Shown here piece by piece: positions 31,680-43,710 of a DNA stretch of 64,000 nt. A model generated the notes under the pieces. The model made no database searches. It was not told where the DNA came from and worked only from the letters and a program-made list of their open reading frames with translations. The position numbers were made by a program, and so were the translations under genes. Position 1 is the first letter of the stretch. Each line of letters opens with the position of its first letter. Where the stretch lies: NCBI GenBank assembly GCA_029465975.1, contig CM055728.1, forward strand, positions 4,423,908 through 4,487,907. The letters are read 5' to 3'. Source of the DNA: Dallia pectoralis. Taxonomy: Eukaryota > Chordata > Actinopteri > Esociformes > Umbridae.

Positions 31680-32567
31680 ATGACAAAGACAAAGGCTGAC
31701 GTTAATTCGCCATCTCACTTTGTCTCGCCGAAGGATAGGAGACCCAGGCGCAACATGGACAGCGGGGACAGCGGGCAGACGCAGCCCGAACTACCGCACC
31801 ACTTAGAGCCACAACCGGTAGTGCCGCATGTCCAAGTGAGCGAGAGAAAAAAGAAGATGAACCGGGCTCCGTCACCCGCCAGACCCAAGGATGTGCCCGG
31901 ATGGTCCCTCACCAAGATCCGGGGCGGCATCGGTGCTCCAACACTAAGCGTCAAACCCGGATCCATGCATTTAGGCAGCCGGGTGTCCAGGCGCAGTCCC
32001 GGGAGCGCGAAAGAGACCAAGTCGGAGAAAGGGAAACTGCCCGGGAAATCCACACTATCGGTTATCGGTGCTCAGAAAATCGTCAATAAAGCGATGAAAG
32101 TTGGTCGGAGGAAGGTGTCGGATACGAGTAACGGTTCCGACGACCAGAGCAAAGACTCTGGATGCGCAGCGGGGAAGCTGTCGCCCACTGATAGCGGCTC
32201 GGAGCTCTCGGATTGCGCCTCGGATGAGAATAAAGTGTCCCCGGACCCACTGAGCAGAGACACTGAGCCCGGCAGCCGGAGTGGGGGGCAAGATGATGTG
32301 AACCTGACCAGGGGATACGGGGCACCGAATAAGGGGACTCCCGATGTCCAGACCCCTGTGGATAAGGACCGACTATCCCTGGGACTGGAGACCGGGGAGG
32401 GTAGCATCTCTCCGGGTGATGAAAGGTCTCTCGCCTCGCTCGACAGCCGAGTGCCTGCCAGCACATCTCTGGCCTTTTCCGACCTGACCGAAGAGTTAAT
32501 GGACGGCGTGCATGAAGAATATGTCCGGGAAATCGAGGAGTTGAGATCAGAAAACGATTACCTGAAA
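31680..32567 (+). CDS. mtcl2: mtcl2 (soga1) exon 1, N-terminal region
   Basis: First coding exon of MTCL2 (SOGA1), 296 codons ending in phase 0 at AAA|gtaagc. MTCL2 is a coiled-coil protein linked to Golgi-associated microtubules; SOGA1 was first described in hepatic glucose output and autophagy. Family landmarks: ERKKKMNRAPSPARPKDVPG near residue 56, a Ser/Pro-rich low-complexity middle, TDSGSELSDCASDENK near 171, SLAFSDLTEELMDG near 265 and the first coiled-coil heptads REIEELRSENDYLK to 296. An in-frame TGA lies directly before the ATG at 31680, so this is the longest start. Met26 at 31755 has a better context (AACATGG) and is a plausible alternative. The APSPARPKDV and SLAFSDLTEE motifs favour MTCL2 over MTCL1 and MTCL3. 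Confidence 0.88.
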
Positions 32568-34331
32568 GTAAGCATGTTTTTTTTGCAGATTTGCTTCAAT
32601 TAAAGAAATGTCTGCCTCGGATGATATCTACTTTGTAAATGAAAAGAACCAACAAAAGATAATATTATATAAAACAATATTTGTAAGAGATGGGACTGCG
32701 CTACTATTTTCGTTGACTCATCAAAACAAAACATATTTTGGGATAATCCTTGTCCTAGATTTCGAGTTAAAACTATAGGGTCATCTATGCAAACAATGCA
32801 ACATATGAAATACCGAAAAAAATCTCCAGTGCATCATTTTTACTCAACACCTTACAATAACAGTACAAACTCAATGTTGCCTCGACTGCTTATGCTGGTG
32901 ATGAGGTGGCCCAAAACATCAGACATGCAGTAGATTGCATGGTACAGAACTATTCCACTGGCATGGGTAAGAAAGCTTCAGTAACTGGATCTCGACATCC
33001 AATATCATTGACGCGTGTCACAGGGTCTGTGGATTAGTGAGGGAGCTAAATAAAGGATAGAATTATACCATAGTCCTTGATAACAGTTTATCCAAAACAC
33101 GTCTAGATTATTAGTAGAAGAGTTGCCTTTAATAGTCTGGAAATGCTTATTATTGTGTACATAGACCTACTGGACTGCTTTGGAGTTTTGGCCATATAAG
33201 ATGTTCAAATCAAGTTAAACAGCATGTAAACCTCCACAATAACTCATGTGTGATCCTGCTTCATTGAGGTTTGCTTTCCTTTCTTACAGTTATCATCAAA
33301 TCCAATCGACTTCCCTAAATAGCATTTCTCGTAGTCTACATTCGCTTAGAAAGCAGGTCAATCATGCTGCCGTAGTACGAGAGCTCCTTATTTATTCATG
33401 CCAAGCTATCTCTCGGCTGTCTTTGGCACGCCAGTCTGTCTGCAGCTGTTTTCTGGGAGAAGCATTTATTGTGCAGATGCTGCAGTGTAGAGCATCCCCC
33501 TGTCCTCTGTCCTCACTCTACTCACCATTGTTTATACCGGGGCAGCACCACGTGACCAGATCTGCAGTGCCTGACCCACATTCCTCGTCTAGTATGATAG
33601 CCTGTGTGGCATATTAGCCATGCGAGAAAAAGCTTCTGTTTACTACTACTACACACTTCTACTACTACTACACACACTACCGCCACCCTCATACATACTT
33701 GATCTGCCTTATTATTACCTTATTATTATTATACCTCTGTTTGGTGTAGGATCTTTACAATGGCACACTGTGTTGTCGCTAGAGCAAACCACAGAAGGCC
33801 CATAGCACACTGATTGCGTCGATAAGTTGCTGCACGGCTCATTTATCATGTTCACAGCAATCCATGTATGGTATCACAACGGACTGGATTACATTTAGCT
33901 CATTACGGGAAAATATTCCCCCTTAAATATGCTGTAGCGACCCTGGTAGAGCCACTACTCGCTCCTACAAATGGGATATCCCTATTTGGAGCTGCTGGTA
34001 GTGGGCTCTGGCTGCGGAGAGGAAGGTAGCTGGTTCAACTCTTCCCCCAAACGAATGGCACATCTTTAAAATGGACTAACGCTTCCAGTGATTTCCCCCA
34101 CATGCAAGCAGGCTAGTCTGATATGGTTGTTATTAATGCACTGTAAAGAAGAACTTATTAACAAGAAAACACTAATGACGATGGGATTGATGACTGGTAA
34201 TCTAAACCTGCGTTCTGGAACATACAGTTCACTGAATGACAATAGATATGATGATTGCAGTAGCTAGCTTCTAGCCAGTGTGTTATGGAATTCAGCCATT
34301 CTCACCCTTGCCCTTCACCCTCTCTCCCCAG
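32568..34331 (+). other. mtcl2: mtcl2 intron 1 (1.76 kb)
   Basis: Donor GTAAGC at 32568; acceptor CTCTCTCCCCAG ends at 34331 after a strong pyrimidine tract. It contains CTA/CTT simple repeats (TACTACTACTACACAC at about 33640-33700, TTATTATTATTATAC near 33720) and an imperfect palindrome around CAAATGGGATATCCCTATTT (about 33945-34005). No gene was found. The ORF at 33246-33617 lacks recognisable domains. Confidence 0.85.
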
Positions 34332-34556
34332 GATGAGATGGAGGAGCTAAGGTCAGAGATGTTGGAGATGAGGGACATGTTCATGGAGGAGGACATGTAC
34401 CAGCTGCAGGAGCTGAGACAACAGTTTGAGCAGGCCAACAAGACCTGTCGCATCCTACAGTACCGCCTCCGCAAGGCAGAGAGACGCAGCCTCCGTGTGG
34501 CCCAGACAGGACAGGTAGATGGGGAGCTTATCCGTTCCCTGGAGCAGGATGTCAAG
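34332..34556 (+). CDS. mtcl2: mtcl2 exon 2, coiled coil
   Basis: 225 bp, 75 codons, phase 0 at both ends (CCCCAG|GATGAG and GTCAAG|gtaata), so residues 297-371. It continues the heptad pattern of exon 1: DEMEELRSEMLEMRDMFMEE, then YQLQELRQQFEQANKTCRIL, QYRLRKAERRSLRVAQTGQV and DGELIRSLEQDVK. This is the most conserved coiled-coil segment of the SOGA/MTCL family; the AERRSLRVAQTGQVDGELIR form is characteristic of MTCL2. No interruption is seen. Confidence 0.95.
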
Positions 34557-34899
34557 GTAATACTGGAATGAAGAGTGTGTATTTGTGTACTGTCAGTGTG
34601 TGTAAGTATGTATAAGTGTATATGTTCAGCTGCGTGGACTTTGATTAGCAGCCAAAATGGCTTTAGTGTGAGTGTGTGTGAGTGTGTGAAAGTGTGTGAA
34701 TATGTGAGTAGGTGAGTAGGTAAGTCTATGCATAATTCAGGCAAACAGAAACTTGAAGAAAGGGGGCTTTGGGTAACTTACAGAACTTAAAAGAAGGCCA
34801 AAGTTAAACAGATGAGCAAACATGATGGTGACGTTGATTTCCTAAAAAGGATGCATGTCAAAGTCTGGGTAGTTTAGATGGTAAGCAACATTGCAAGAC

Positions 34900-35290
34900 T
34901 TGTGAGGTTCTCTCAGACAGCAGTGGTGAGGTGGGACAAACCAGAAACCGGTGACAGTTTGTTTGGCGTCTAAGATTCCTCAATGCGCAAGGTCACTGAA
35001 GGCTATCCCGTCTAGTCAGAACCAACAGAAGGTTGACATAAGTCACATAAAATGTTAATGAGGGTTACAAGAGGAATGTGTTACAATGCACACTGCATCT
35101 CACCCTGCTGTGTAGTCACTGACCAGTCAGTGCCCATGAGGACCTCTGTCCACCATCTACTTCTGTAATAGGAATGCGAGCATCAGAACTGTACCAAGGA
35201 GCAATGGAAGAAGGTTGCCTGGTTCGAGAAGTCCCGTTTTCATTTACATCACGTGGACGGCTGCGTATGTGTGCGTTTACGATAACTAGC
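34900..35290 (+). pseudogene. Tc1/mariner transposase relic
   Basis: The segment near 35187-35260 translates as CTKEQWKKVAWFEKSRFHLH then HVDG, matching the Tc1 transposase stretch W-x-x-V-x-WSDESRF and DGRV. The catalytic Asp of SDES is replaced. Upstream bases resemble the preceding transposase region but are heavily decayed, so the left limit is approximate. Confidence 0.7.
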
Positions 35291-36329
35291 AGCGACAATA
35301 TATCGCCATTAAGAGTCAAATAGGCACTAGGCATTTTTTATTAATATTGAAATTAATATTTCAATGCTATACATTTTTATCAATTGTATTTAAATTAATA
35401 GTTTTTTACTGTTGACAAATGTAATGGCGTTTTCTGTCATCCACTTTCGTATGTGGTTCTTCCTATTGACCTGAAGCTATTGTTACAAGTTCCCTAGTTT
35501 ACAGCTGTCTGCGGCCCATTTAGATGTGACAGAAGCACAATGTTTCATTCTCTGGAACCACGGATGGTGGGAGCCACGAGGGAATGAGAGAGGGTAATGA
35601 TGTCATCCCATGAACACGGGCCCTGTTGCCGCTGTCCCTCAATGAAAACAGTCCAGTTGTTCATCTTGAAAAAAGAAAGACTCGTGAAAAGAAGCCTCAC
35701 CCTTTTGGACTGTTTGTGCTGATGTTGAGGGATAAGGAATTGGTCTCGCTACAGAGTGACTCCTCAGCAGCTAATTTGGTTGCAGCAGATGGGAGCAGGA
35801 CTTTCTGGGCCTCTCAAAGAAGGCCATTAACACAGGAAGCCAAAAACAAGCCACTGGGATGTGACCCAGACCAAACTTTCTTCAAACTATCCCATGCCTT
35901 TCCATCTTCCTTTAACCTCAGTTGATCTGTGAGGCCGGATGTGCTTTCAGACAGCAGGGGTAATTTAAGCACCAAACCAAACAATGAGGTTAAGGAAAGT
36001 GTCTGACTTGGTTTAGAGAATTATAATTTAAGATTAAGATCATTTCAATGAGTTATGATTCAGCAGTATGTATATACAGTATGACTGTTTAGTAAATACA
36101 TCGAATTTCCACACATATTTGTGCCTTTGGTCAGTCTATTAGTCACATTGACCTCATTGGTCAACATGATCTCATAAACTAACATCCTGTAGGCTGCAGT
36201 AGTTGTGCAACACTTAAATTGTCTTAACTTAATGGTTGCTCACTCACATCATCCTTGAGTCTGTTCAGTGAGCTCTTCCCATGTCCTGTTGCCTCTTGCC
36301 CTGCAGCAGTTATCTAGGGGATTTTGCAC

Positions 36330-36526
36330 ACTTATGCAACCAGGTTATTGTTTGTAGTTTTTTATTTTTCCACCTCAAATATTTCAGTTTGTGTTTCAAT
36401 TGAATTGTTCACATTATAGGTCACATTAAAGGTGGAAAATGTTCTGACATGATTTATCTTTCTCAAATATTTTCACATCACAAAACACAGCGTTCTAAGG
36501 GGTGTGTATACTTTTTATATCCACTG
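36330..36526. mobile_element. Tc1-like element, terminal inverted-repeat end
   Basis: GGTGTGTATACTTTTTATAT followed by CCACTGTA is the classic outer end of fish Tc1-like elements. The preceding GTTCACATTATAGGTCACAT and AAAGGTGGAAAATGTTCTGA belong to the same subterminal region. A terminal TA ends at about 36526. The other end was not identified, so this is probably a truncated copy. Confidence 0.75.
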
Positions 36527-37283
36527 TATGTCCCAACCTGCCTTTCCATTGGCTGAAGTGGCATAGGGCTGACGACCATACACTTTACAGCACCACTTAG
36601 AGAAAATTCCATAGGATTTCGAGAGGTGAATACGTGGGGAGGTACACAACTATGAATCACGGATGGGTGGCAAACCCGTTTTGGACGGGATCAGCCTGTT
36701 CCACAAAGTCGGCTGCTCTGGATCAAGATTATGATCAAAACACGTGTTGTGCTGTGCTTCCAGAAAAGTAGTCATATAGTGTTGTAAGGACAAAGTGTGT
36801 GGCATGGTGGTGGACACAGTTGTGCAAAATATCAGCGAACAATTGTTTCATTCTCAATCAAGTCTCAGTTAACCCTTGGTTGACATGATCAGTATGCGTA
36901 GCACACATTTCAACATTTTGATTGGTTTTGTTTGGCAAATGCATTCAAGTTGTTTACTTTTTTGTGCCATAGGTAGCTGATCATCTGTAGTGTTTTGCAA
37001 AAGTTGTTTTATGAAATTGAAAACTGAGTGAAAGGCTGAGAATTAGCTTATAGTTCTGCAGACTTGGTGTATGATTCTGCTCTTTAAGTGACAGGTTTCA
37101 CAAATTGTGTGATTTATAAAGATTTTGTGTTTAAGCAGTTGGTAAACTGTCAGGATTTCTGGTGCTCGTAATGCATAAAAAAACTGTATAATACCTGGTT
37201 GCTCATTTAAAGTAATTGTTGTCTCGGAAAACCGACCAAACCCTAGTACTTGTAATCCGTGATCAACATTGTTGGCTTGGCAA

Positions 37284-37401
37284 AGGTGTGAAGGATACCA
37301 CACCCATCCCCCAAATGTTAACATATACAGGATGCTGTGATGAGTCTCTATGGTGTGAAGGATACCACACCCATCCCCCACCGCTTCACATATACAGGAT
37401 C
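37284..37401. repeat. 68-bp tandem duplication
   Basis: GGTGTGAAGGATACCACACC begins at 37284 and again at 37352. The first copy is complete and the second partial; ACATATACAGGAT is also shared. Confidence 0.9.
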
Positions 37402-37534
37402 AGGAGGGAGTCTTTGCACTTGTTCACAGCAACAGACAGTATTTTATGATATAGGAGAGAAAAGGAGTAAGTGAAAGAGAGGAGAAGGAGAGAGTAACTG
37501 ACATAGATGCAGTGAAAGAGAGATAGTGAGGGAA

Positions 37535-38500
37535 CTCCCCTGGAACATATGCCAGAGTCTTGTTTGTGGACTTCTGCTCTGCATTCAACACTATAATCCC
37601 AGCCCTGCTACAGGACAAGCTCTCCACCATGGGAGTGCCTTTGTCCACATGTAAATGAATGACAGATTTTCCTTCCAACAAGTGAGGTTGGGGAAACACC
37701 TCTCGAACTCTCTGACCATCAGATCTGTCGTCCCTTAAGGTTGCGTTCTGTCCCCTTTACTCTTCTCTCTGTACACCAACAACTGCACATTTAGTCACCA
37801 CTCTGTCAAAGTTCTGAAGTTGGCAGATGACACCACCATCATTGGACAAATCTCTAATGGGGACGAGACCACCTACAGGGGGAGATTGATCGGCTGGTGT
37901 CCTGGTGCAGTCTAAACAACAAGGAACTCAATGCTCTAAAGACAGTGGAGATGAGAGTGGACTTTATGAGCCCAGCGGACCTTCATCCCGTTGTACTGGA
38001 GGTCTCCCCCATCAACTCAGTGGAGTCGATTTACTTACTGGGCAAAACTATCGCCCAGGACCTCAATTGGGAGCTGAACATCCCCTCTCTCACTAAGAAA
38101 GCACTACAAACACTGCACGGCCTGCGGCAGCTCAAAAAGTACAAACTGCCAACGTCTATCATGATCAATGCCTACACAGCCATCATTGAGTCCATCCTGA
38201 CCTCCTCCATCTCTGTCTGGTACACTGCAGCCACTTTCAAGGATAAGGACAGACTGCGGACCATTGGTTTTAAGCTGCCATCTTTCAATCATCCGTTCAA
38301 AGCCAGGTCACTGAGGCGGGCAGCAAAGATTGAGGCAGACCCCTCCCATCTGGGTAACGGACTATACAGAACTCTCCCCTCTGGCAGATGGCTGAGGTCT
38401 ATCAAGACCAACTGCTTACCACAAGAACAGTTTCTTCCCCACTGCAGTAGGTCTAAGGAATATGCCCCAAGCTCTAGACTCTGCTTTGCTCCCCTAGACC
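37535..38500 (+). pseudogene. Rex1/CR1-like LINE reverse transcriptase relic
   Basis: Plus-strand RT remnant. FVDFCSAFNTIIPALLQDKL lies near 37560, GCVLSPLLFSLYTN near 37745 and KLADDTTIIGQISNGDETTY near 37820 (FADD changed to LADD). A 212-codon open frame at 37897-38535 then covers WCSLNNKELNALKT, LLGKTIAQDLNWE, AYTAIIESILTSSISVWYTA and the ending LYRTLPSGRWLRSIKT. Frame changes occur around 37660 and 37890. It belongs to the same broad family as the 14.5-17.0 kb element, in the opposite orientation, and lies inside mtcl2 intron 2. Confidence 0.85.
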
Positions 38501-40636
38501 CCCCCCACACACACACACACATATTAATGAAATAAATATATTTATTGACAAATACTTCCCAACATAAACAATGTTACTGTAAAATAATTGGTTCTGAGTG
38601 TCAGTATTTTAAAATAACATGTTCAAAATTACATTTCAAATCACCATTTGTATTTAATTGGTCAGGGGGGCAAGAGCTTGGAACTGCTGAAAAGTAGTGC
38701 AATGTAGTGTGCAATTTGAGATGTGTAAAAAAATTACCTCACCAGTGCTACCTGTCAAAACGTTAAACTGCAGCGATAGCATCGATAATGAAGTCAGTTA
38801 GAAGAAGAGCTAGAGGGACAGCTGTGACAGTGTTGACACGCAGGATCTGAAGAGTAACAAGGTCTACACACGCACAAACTCCCATGCAATCATATACTGT
38901 AACAAACGTCAAACGTTTTGACACATCTACTTATTCAATGGTTTTTAGAATTTCCATTTCAGCAGTTCTTGCCATTTGGACTACAGACGTAATTATATTC
39001 TTCTGTATATCATTTCTATTGTGTACCCATTTATTTAACCATTTTTGCACGGGATCTTCTGTATACACACCCTACATTTTCACCTTTTATATACCCACCT
39101 TCACGCATTGCGGAAATAAATTCTACAAATTAACATTTAACATGGCACACCTGTTAATTGAAATGCAGGGACAACTACCTCATGAAGCTGGTTGAGAGAA
39201 CGCAGTGTGTGCAAAGCTATCATCAAGGCAAATGTCGGCTACACTATAAATACATTGTATTCAGATCTGTGTAAAAGTTTTTAGTTTTTTACTATTATTC
39301 TGCAATGTGGAAAATAATAACGCTAAAGAAATCCCCTTGAATGAGTAGCTGTGTCCAAACCTTAGACTGCTGCTGTTCATGCGCTTTAACACACAAACAA
39401 ACGCAACCTCAGACATACAAAAGCCTCAAAACATCTGAAAGAGACTCCTTTGATGGTCTCCTATTGTTTCGGACTGTTTCGGTTATGGGCTTGAGGATAG
39501 AGTGCAGTGAGTGGGTAGTAAGGAGTCCGCTGTCCGTTAGGAGTCTAAAGGCTGGGGACTTGACTATAATGTACCAGTCATGCAGGTCCTCCCTCACCAC
39601 AACTGACGGTATGCTAGTCACGTCCTTTAAGCTCCCCAGCTGGGGCCCCTCTCACCAAACTGCCAAAACCGCTAGTAGGGTGATCCTGTGCACTGATCCC
39701 GGGTCAATATTTCATCTTTCCCGCTAATGGTAATAATTATGGGGCTGGGAGGAAGGCTGATCCAGGATCTGTACTTTGGTAAACCCCGTTCCATATCAAA
39801 GCATCATCTTTAATTCGGAGTCGCAGGCAGCCGAACGGTAAACGGAAAGATGTTGATCGGAGTCAGAGGAAGGCGAGGGTTCTGTATACATGTTTATATC
39901 AGCCCATTAATTAATGTGTTTACTGTGAATGGGTCCGATCACCTTGAAGCACCAGTCTAAAACCATAGCCCGGAAACTTCACCGAACGCTAATGAAAGGG
40001 AGCATTTATTTGACTATACAGTTTGTGTCTATGGCTGTCTCTTTCTCCCTTCAACAGTACACATAGTTGAGAGAAGAGGGGAGAGAAGAGGGAAGGAAAG
40101 ACAGAGACAGGAGAGAGAGAGACAGAGGAAGAGAGAGATGAATTGGAGCGTAGTGGTGAAATGGGCAGTTGGTCCAGCTCAGAATGGGTAGCACAGTGGG
40201 GCATTGTGGGTCCCAGCTGCACATTAGCTCTGGATCAGGGCTAGAGAGAATCCCCCAATGCTGGCAATCACACACACAAAAACATGCCCTGTTTTCCCTT
40301 CGTTCTTTAAAGAGATCAATATTTACCCCACTACAATGTGCTTAAACAGTTAGATGTTTTAATAAGGGGAAAAAATAGATACACACTTCATGAATATGAG
40401 TTCTTCGTGTTAGTTTTGGGCTAAGAGAACAGTGTTTATTCATCTGTTGTGTATGTTTGTGTGTTCCAGCCCCTCAGGGGAACCTATCTATATCCAGCAT
40501 TCTTTATCTGCAATTGTTTGTCTACACATGACATTATAACGGCTGGTTTCTGCTGCCCTACCCTCCTGATACTCATATTTCTGGTAATATTGTAACACAT
40601 AGTACATATGATCAGCTAGTGTGGCTGTGAATACAA

Positions 40637-41660
40637 CACCAGAGGTAAAACATCACTAATGTGTAACTGAGACACGACAGCTTATAATGGTTCACAGGGC
40701 CTTCATACTGTCAGGCAGAGATAAAACATCACTAATGTGTGACTGAGACACATAACAGCTTATAATGATTCACAGGGCCTTCATAATGTCAGGCAGAGAT
40801 AAAACATCACTAATGTGTAACTGAGACACACGACAGCTTATAATGGTTCACAGGGCCTTCATAATGCCAGGCAGAGATAAAACATCACTAATGTGTAACT
40901 GAAACACACGACAGCTTATAATGATTCACAGGGCCTTCATAATGCCAGGCAGAGATAAAACATCACTAATGTGTAACTGAGACACACGACAGCTTATAAT
41001 GATTCACAGAGCCTTCATAATGTCAGGCAGAGATAATACATCACTAATGTGCAACTCAGACACACGACAGCTTATAATGATTCACAGCGCCTTCATAATG
41101 TCAGGCAGAGATAAAACATCACTAATGTGTGACTGAGACACATAACAGCTTATAATGATTCACAGGGCCTTCATAATGTCAGGCAGAGATAAAACATTAC
41201 TAATGTGTAACTGAGACACACGACAGCTTATAATGATTCACAGAGCCTTCATAATGTCAGGCAGAGATAATACATCACTAATGTGCAACTGAGACAGATG
41301 ACAGCTTATAATGATTCACAGGGCCTTCATAATGTCAGGCAGAGATAAAACATCACTAATGTGCAACTGAGACACACGACACCTTATAATGATTCACAGG
41401 GCCTTCATAATGTCAGGCAGAGATAAAACATCACTAATGTGTAACTGAGACACACGACAGCTTATAATGATTCACAGAGCCTTCATAATGTCAGGCAGAG
41501 ATAATACATCACTAATGTGCAACTGAGACAGACGACAGCTTATAATGATTCACAGGGCCTTCATAATGTCAGGCAGAGATAAAACATCACTAATGTGCAA
41601 CTGAGACACACGACAGCTTATAATGATTCACAGGGCCTTCATAATGCCAGGCAGAGGACC
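40637..41660. repeat. 78-bp tandem array next to mtcl2 exon 3
   Basis: About 13 copies of a 78-bp unit. Landmarks are CAGGGCCTTCATAATGTCAG, GCAGAGATAAAACATCACTA, ATGTGTAACTGAGACACACG and ACAGCTTATAATGATTCA. Variant units with CAGAGCC and GATAATACATC recur at 41007, 41241 and 41475, exactly 234 bp (three units) apart. The array ends about 60 bp before the exon 3 acceptor. Confidence 0.96.
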
Positions 41661-41721
41661 ATGATTCTTCTGGTTGAATGTCCCTCATCCTGACCTTTCA
41701 TTCTCCTCCCTTGGTGGTCAG

Positions 41722-41880
41722 GTGGCTAAAGACGTTTCTATTCGACTGCACAACGAGTTGGACTCTGTGGAGAAGAAAAGGGGTCGACTTGAACAGGAGA
41801 ACGAGGAGCTGAGAGTTCGGCTTCAGGACCTGGAGGTAGCCAAGCAGGTCCTGCAGGCGGAGATGGAGAAGCAACGAGAG
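41722..41880 (+). CDS. mtcl2: mtcl2 exon 3, coiled coil
   Basis: 159 bp, 53 codons, phase 0 at both ends (GGTCAG|GTGGCT and CGAGAG|gtaaac), residues 372-424. It encodes VAKDVSIRLHNELDSVEKKR, GRLEQENEELRVRLQDLEVA and KQVLQAEMEKQRE, a continuous coiled coil as in other MTCL2 proteins. The joint with exon 2 (LEQDVK|VAKDVS) restores a family-conserved string, which supports both splice sites. Confidence 0.95.
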
Positions 41881-43226
41881 GTAAACTACGATGTTCTAAC
41901 TGGCTGGTTGGGGAGTGATTGAGCTTGGTTTGGCCTGATGAGCGGACGAAGATTGGACTTTGTGCAGGCTGGCTAGGCTCAGTTGGGTTGAATTTAGCTG
42001 TGTCTAGCTTGGTTATCTAGGCTGTGTTTCTGTTTTATCAAACATATTCATTGAATTTATTTTGATTTGATACCTGGAAATGTGCTTCTAATTCCAGTAA
42101 AGCATGTAACTGGTGTGCATTACTGACTCAGAATCAAAATTGCCTTGATGATTGCTCAGCTAGACTTATTCACCTTTATTGCCTACATTTACGCATACCC
42201 AACATTTTACTGTAATTGTGCAGCTATTGGTTGACAACACAGAGAGACAGAATACACAAAATATAAGCACAATTGATGTAAGTTAATAAGAGCAGTGAGT
42301 CAATCCTATTCCTTAACAGTAGATATATGCATAAATAATACATTCAAATAATCAGTGGCTGGCTGCCGCTTTCAAAAATATTTGCAGACACAGATTAATG
42401 TGTCTGTCACATATATTGTTTTACTAGAAACCTTTTCTATACTAACACTATTGCCAGAACATGTGCTGTTCCAATTAATCACTCCTAACATGCCTGGCAA
42501 GAATATATAATAATTTTAGCTGGCATGGACTTTACAAAGATGATGAAAACAATGGAAAACAAAGAGTTCTGCCTATTGAAGACAGACAACAATGGAGCAA
42601 TGGGAGAATGTGAGAGGGAAGCAGCGAGAGGTACTGCAAAATAGCTTATTTTAATTGAATCCAGGCAGCAGGTTCATCATACAACCCAACCATTTAAAAA
42701 AATAGTTTATTGTTTTTCCACTGGCAGATAATACTTGTTTTTCTCATTGTTACTGCATGTTTTCTTTAGTGATTTATGGGTATTGTTCTCTGGGTCCATG
42801 AACAACTCACCTTTATGCCATATTGTGCCAATAGTGTTTTGTTAATATAGCTGCCTGTATGTTAAATAGACAACCATGGGAAGATGTTTCTTTGTGCAAG
42901 TCTTTCTATCCTCATTGGTGCTGCTGATTAATACACTTTTCTTCTGTATAGATGTGTGTTATGGTCTGTTATGCTCTCAGGAAACATCAGATGTCCTCTT
43001 GTCTTAGCCTTTGCCCTCCCCCGGTGTTGACTAATCTGGTGTGGACAAAAGGGGACCACAATCTCCTGCTGTCACTTTATAGAGAGTGGAGAGCAGTGAG
43101 AGGCAAACTGTGGCTGTGGCCCAGAATGGGGGCAGGGTTGTCTTGCTGGCTTGCCAGCTGGTTTGGTAGCTGGGTGTTTGGTTAGCTGCAATGCTAACTC
43201 ACTCACTGAACGGCTGGTTGGCTAAG

Positions 43227-43710
43227 TAATAATAATAATAATAATAATATGTTTTATTTATATAGCGCCTTTCCAGGGCTCAAGGACACTTTACAATTTA
43301 GCAAAGACAACAATAAGCAGTAATAGCAAACATTACCACCAAGAGTACACAAAAGCACAATAACAGACGGTACGGATTTACAAATAACATTCGGAAAATA
43401 GGTGGGTTTTGAGTAGGGTTTTAAATTGGGATACAGTACAGACATAACGGAGTGATTGAGGGAGTGAGTTCCACAGTTTTGGTGCAGCAATACTGAACGA
43501 TCTAGCCCCCATGGAAGCTAGCTGGTGCTTGGGGACTACAAGAAGCCTAGAGTCAGAGGATCGTAGTGAGCGTGTCGGTCTGTAAAGATGGATCAGGTTG
43601 CTAAGATATGGGGGAACTAGACTGTGCAGGGATTTGAAAGTGAGCAGGAGGATTTTAAATTTAATGCGATAAGCCACAAGTAGAAAGGTGTCAGTCTGGT
43701 ACACTACAAA
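43227..43710 (-). mobile_element. 5'-truncated L2/CR1-like LINE with 6-bp TSD
   Basis: Minus-strand element. It has an AAT microsatellite tail at 43227-43250, the 3'-end motif GTTTTATTTATATAGCGCCT and a C-terminal RT frame at 43378-43704. That frame reads RIKFKILLLTFKSLHSLVPP, YLSNLIHLYRPTRSLRSSD and GARSFSIAAPKLWNSLPQSL. The direct repeat GCTAAG at 43221-43226 and 43711-43716 brackets it. It is only 484 bp long, hence strongly 5'-truncated. Confidence 0.87.

Larger units (their letters stand above)
34557..41721 (+). other. mtcl2: mtcl2 intron 2 (7.17 kb)
   Basis: Donor GTAATA at 34557; acceptor GGTGGTCAG ends at 41721 after a C/T-rich stretch. It contains GT-rich simple sequence (34575-34715), two Tc1-like relics, a 68-bp duplication, a LINE RT relic (37.5-38.5 kb), an AC run (38507-38521) and a 78-bp tandem array (40.6-41.66 kb). 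In 38522-40636 no gene or family was recognised. Confidence 0.85.

Noticed and set aside
31715..32466. Minus-strand ORFs over mtcl2 exon 1
   Set aside because: Antisense shadows of a GC-rich exon; the sense frame matches MTCL2 landmarks and ends at a proper donor.
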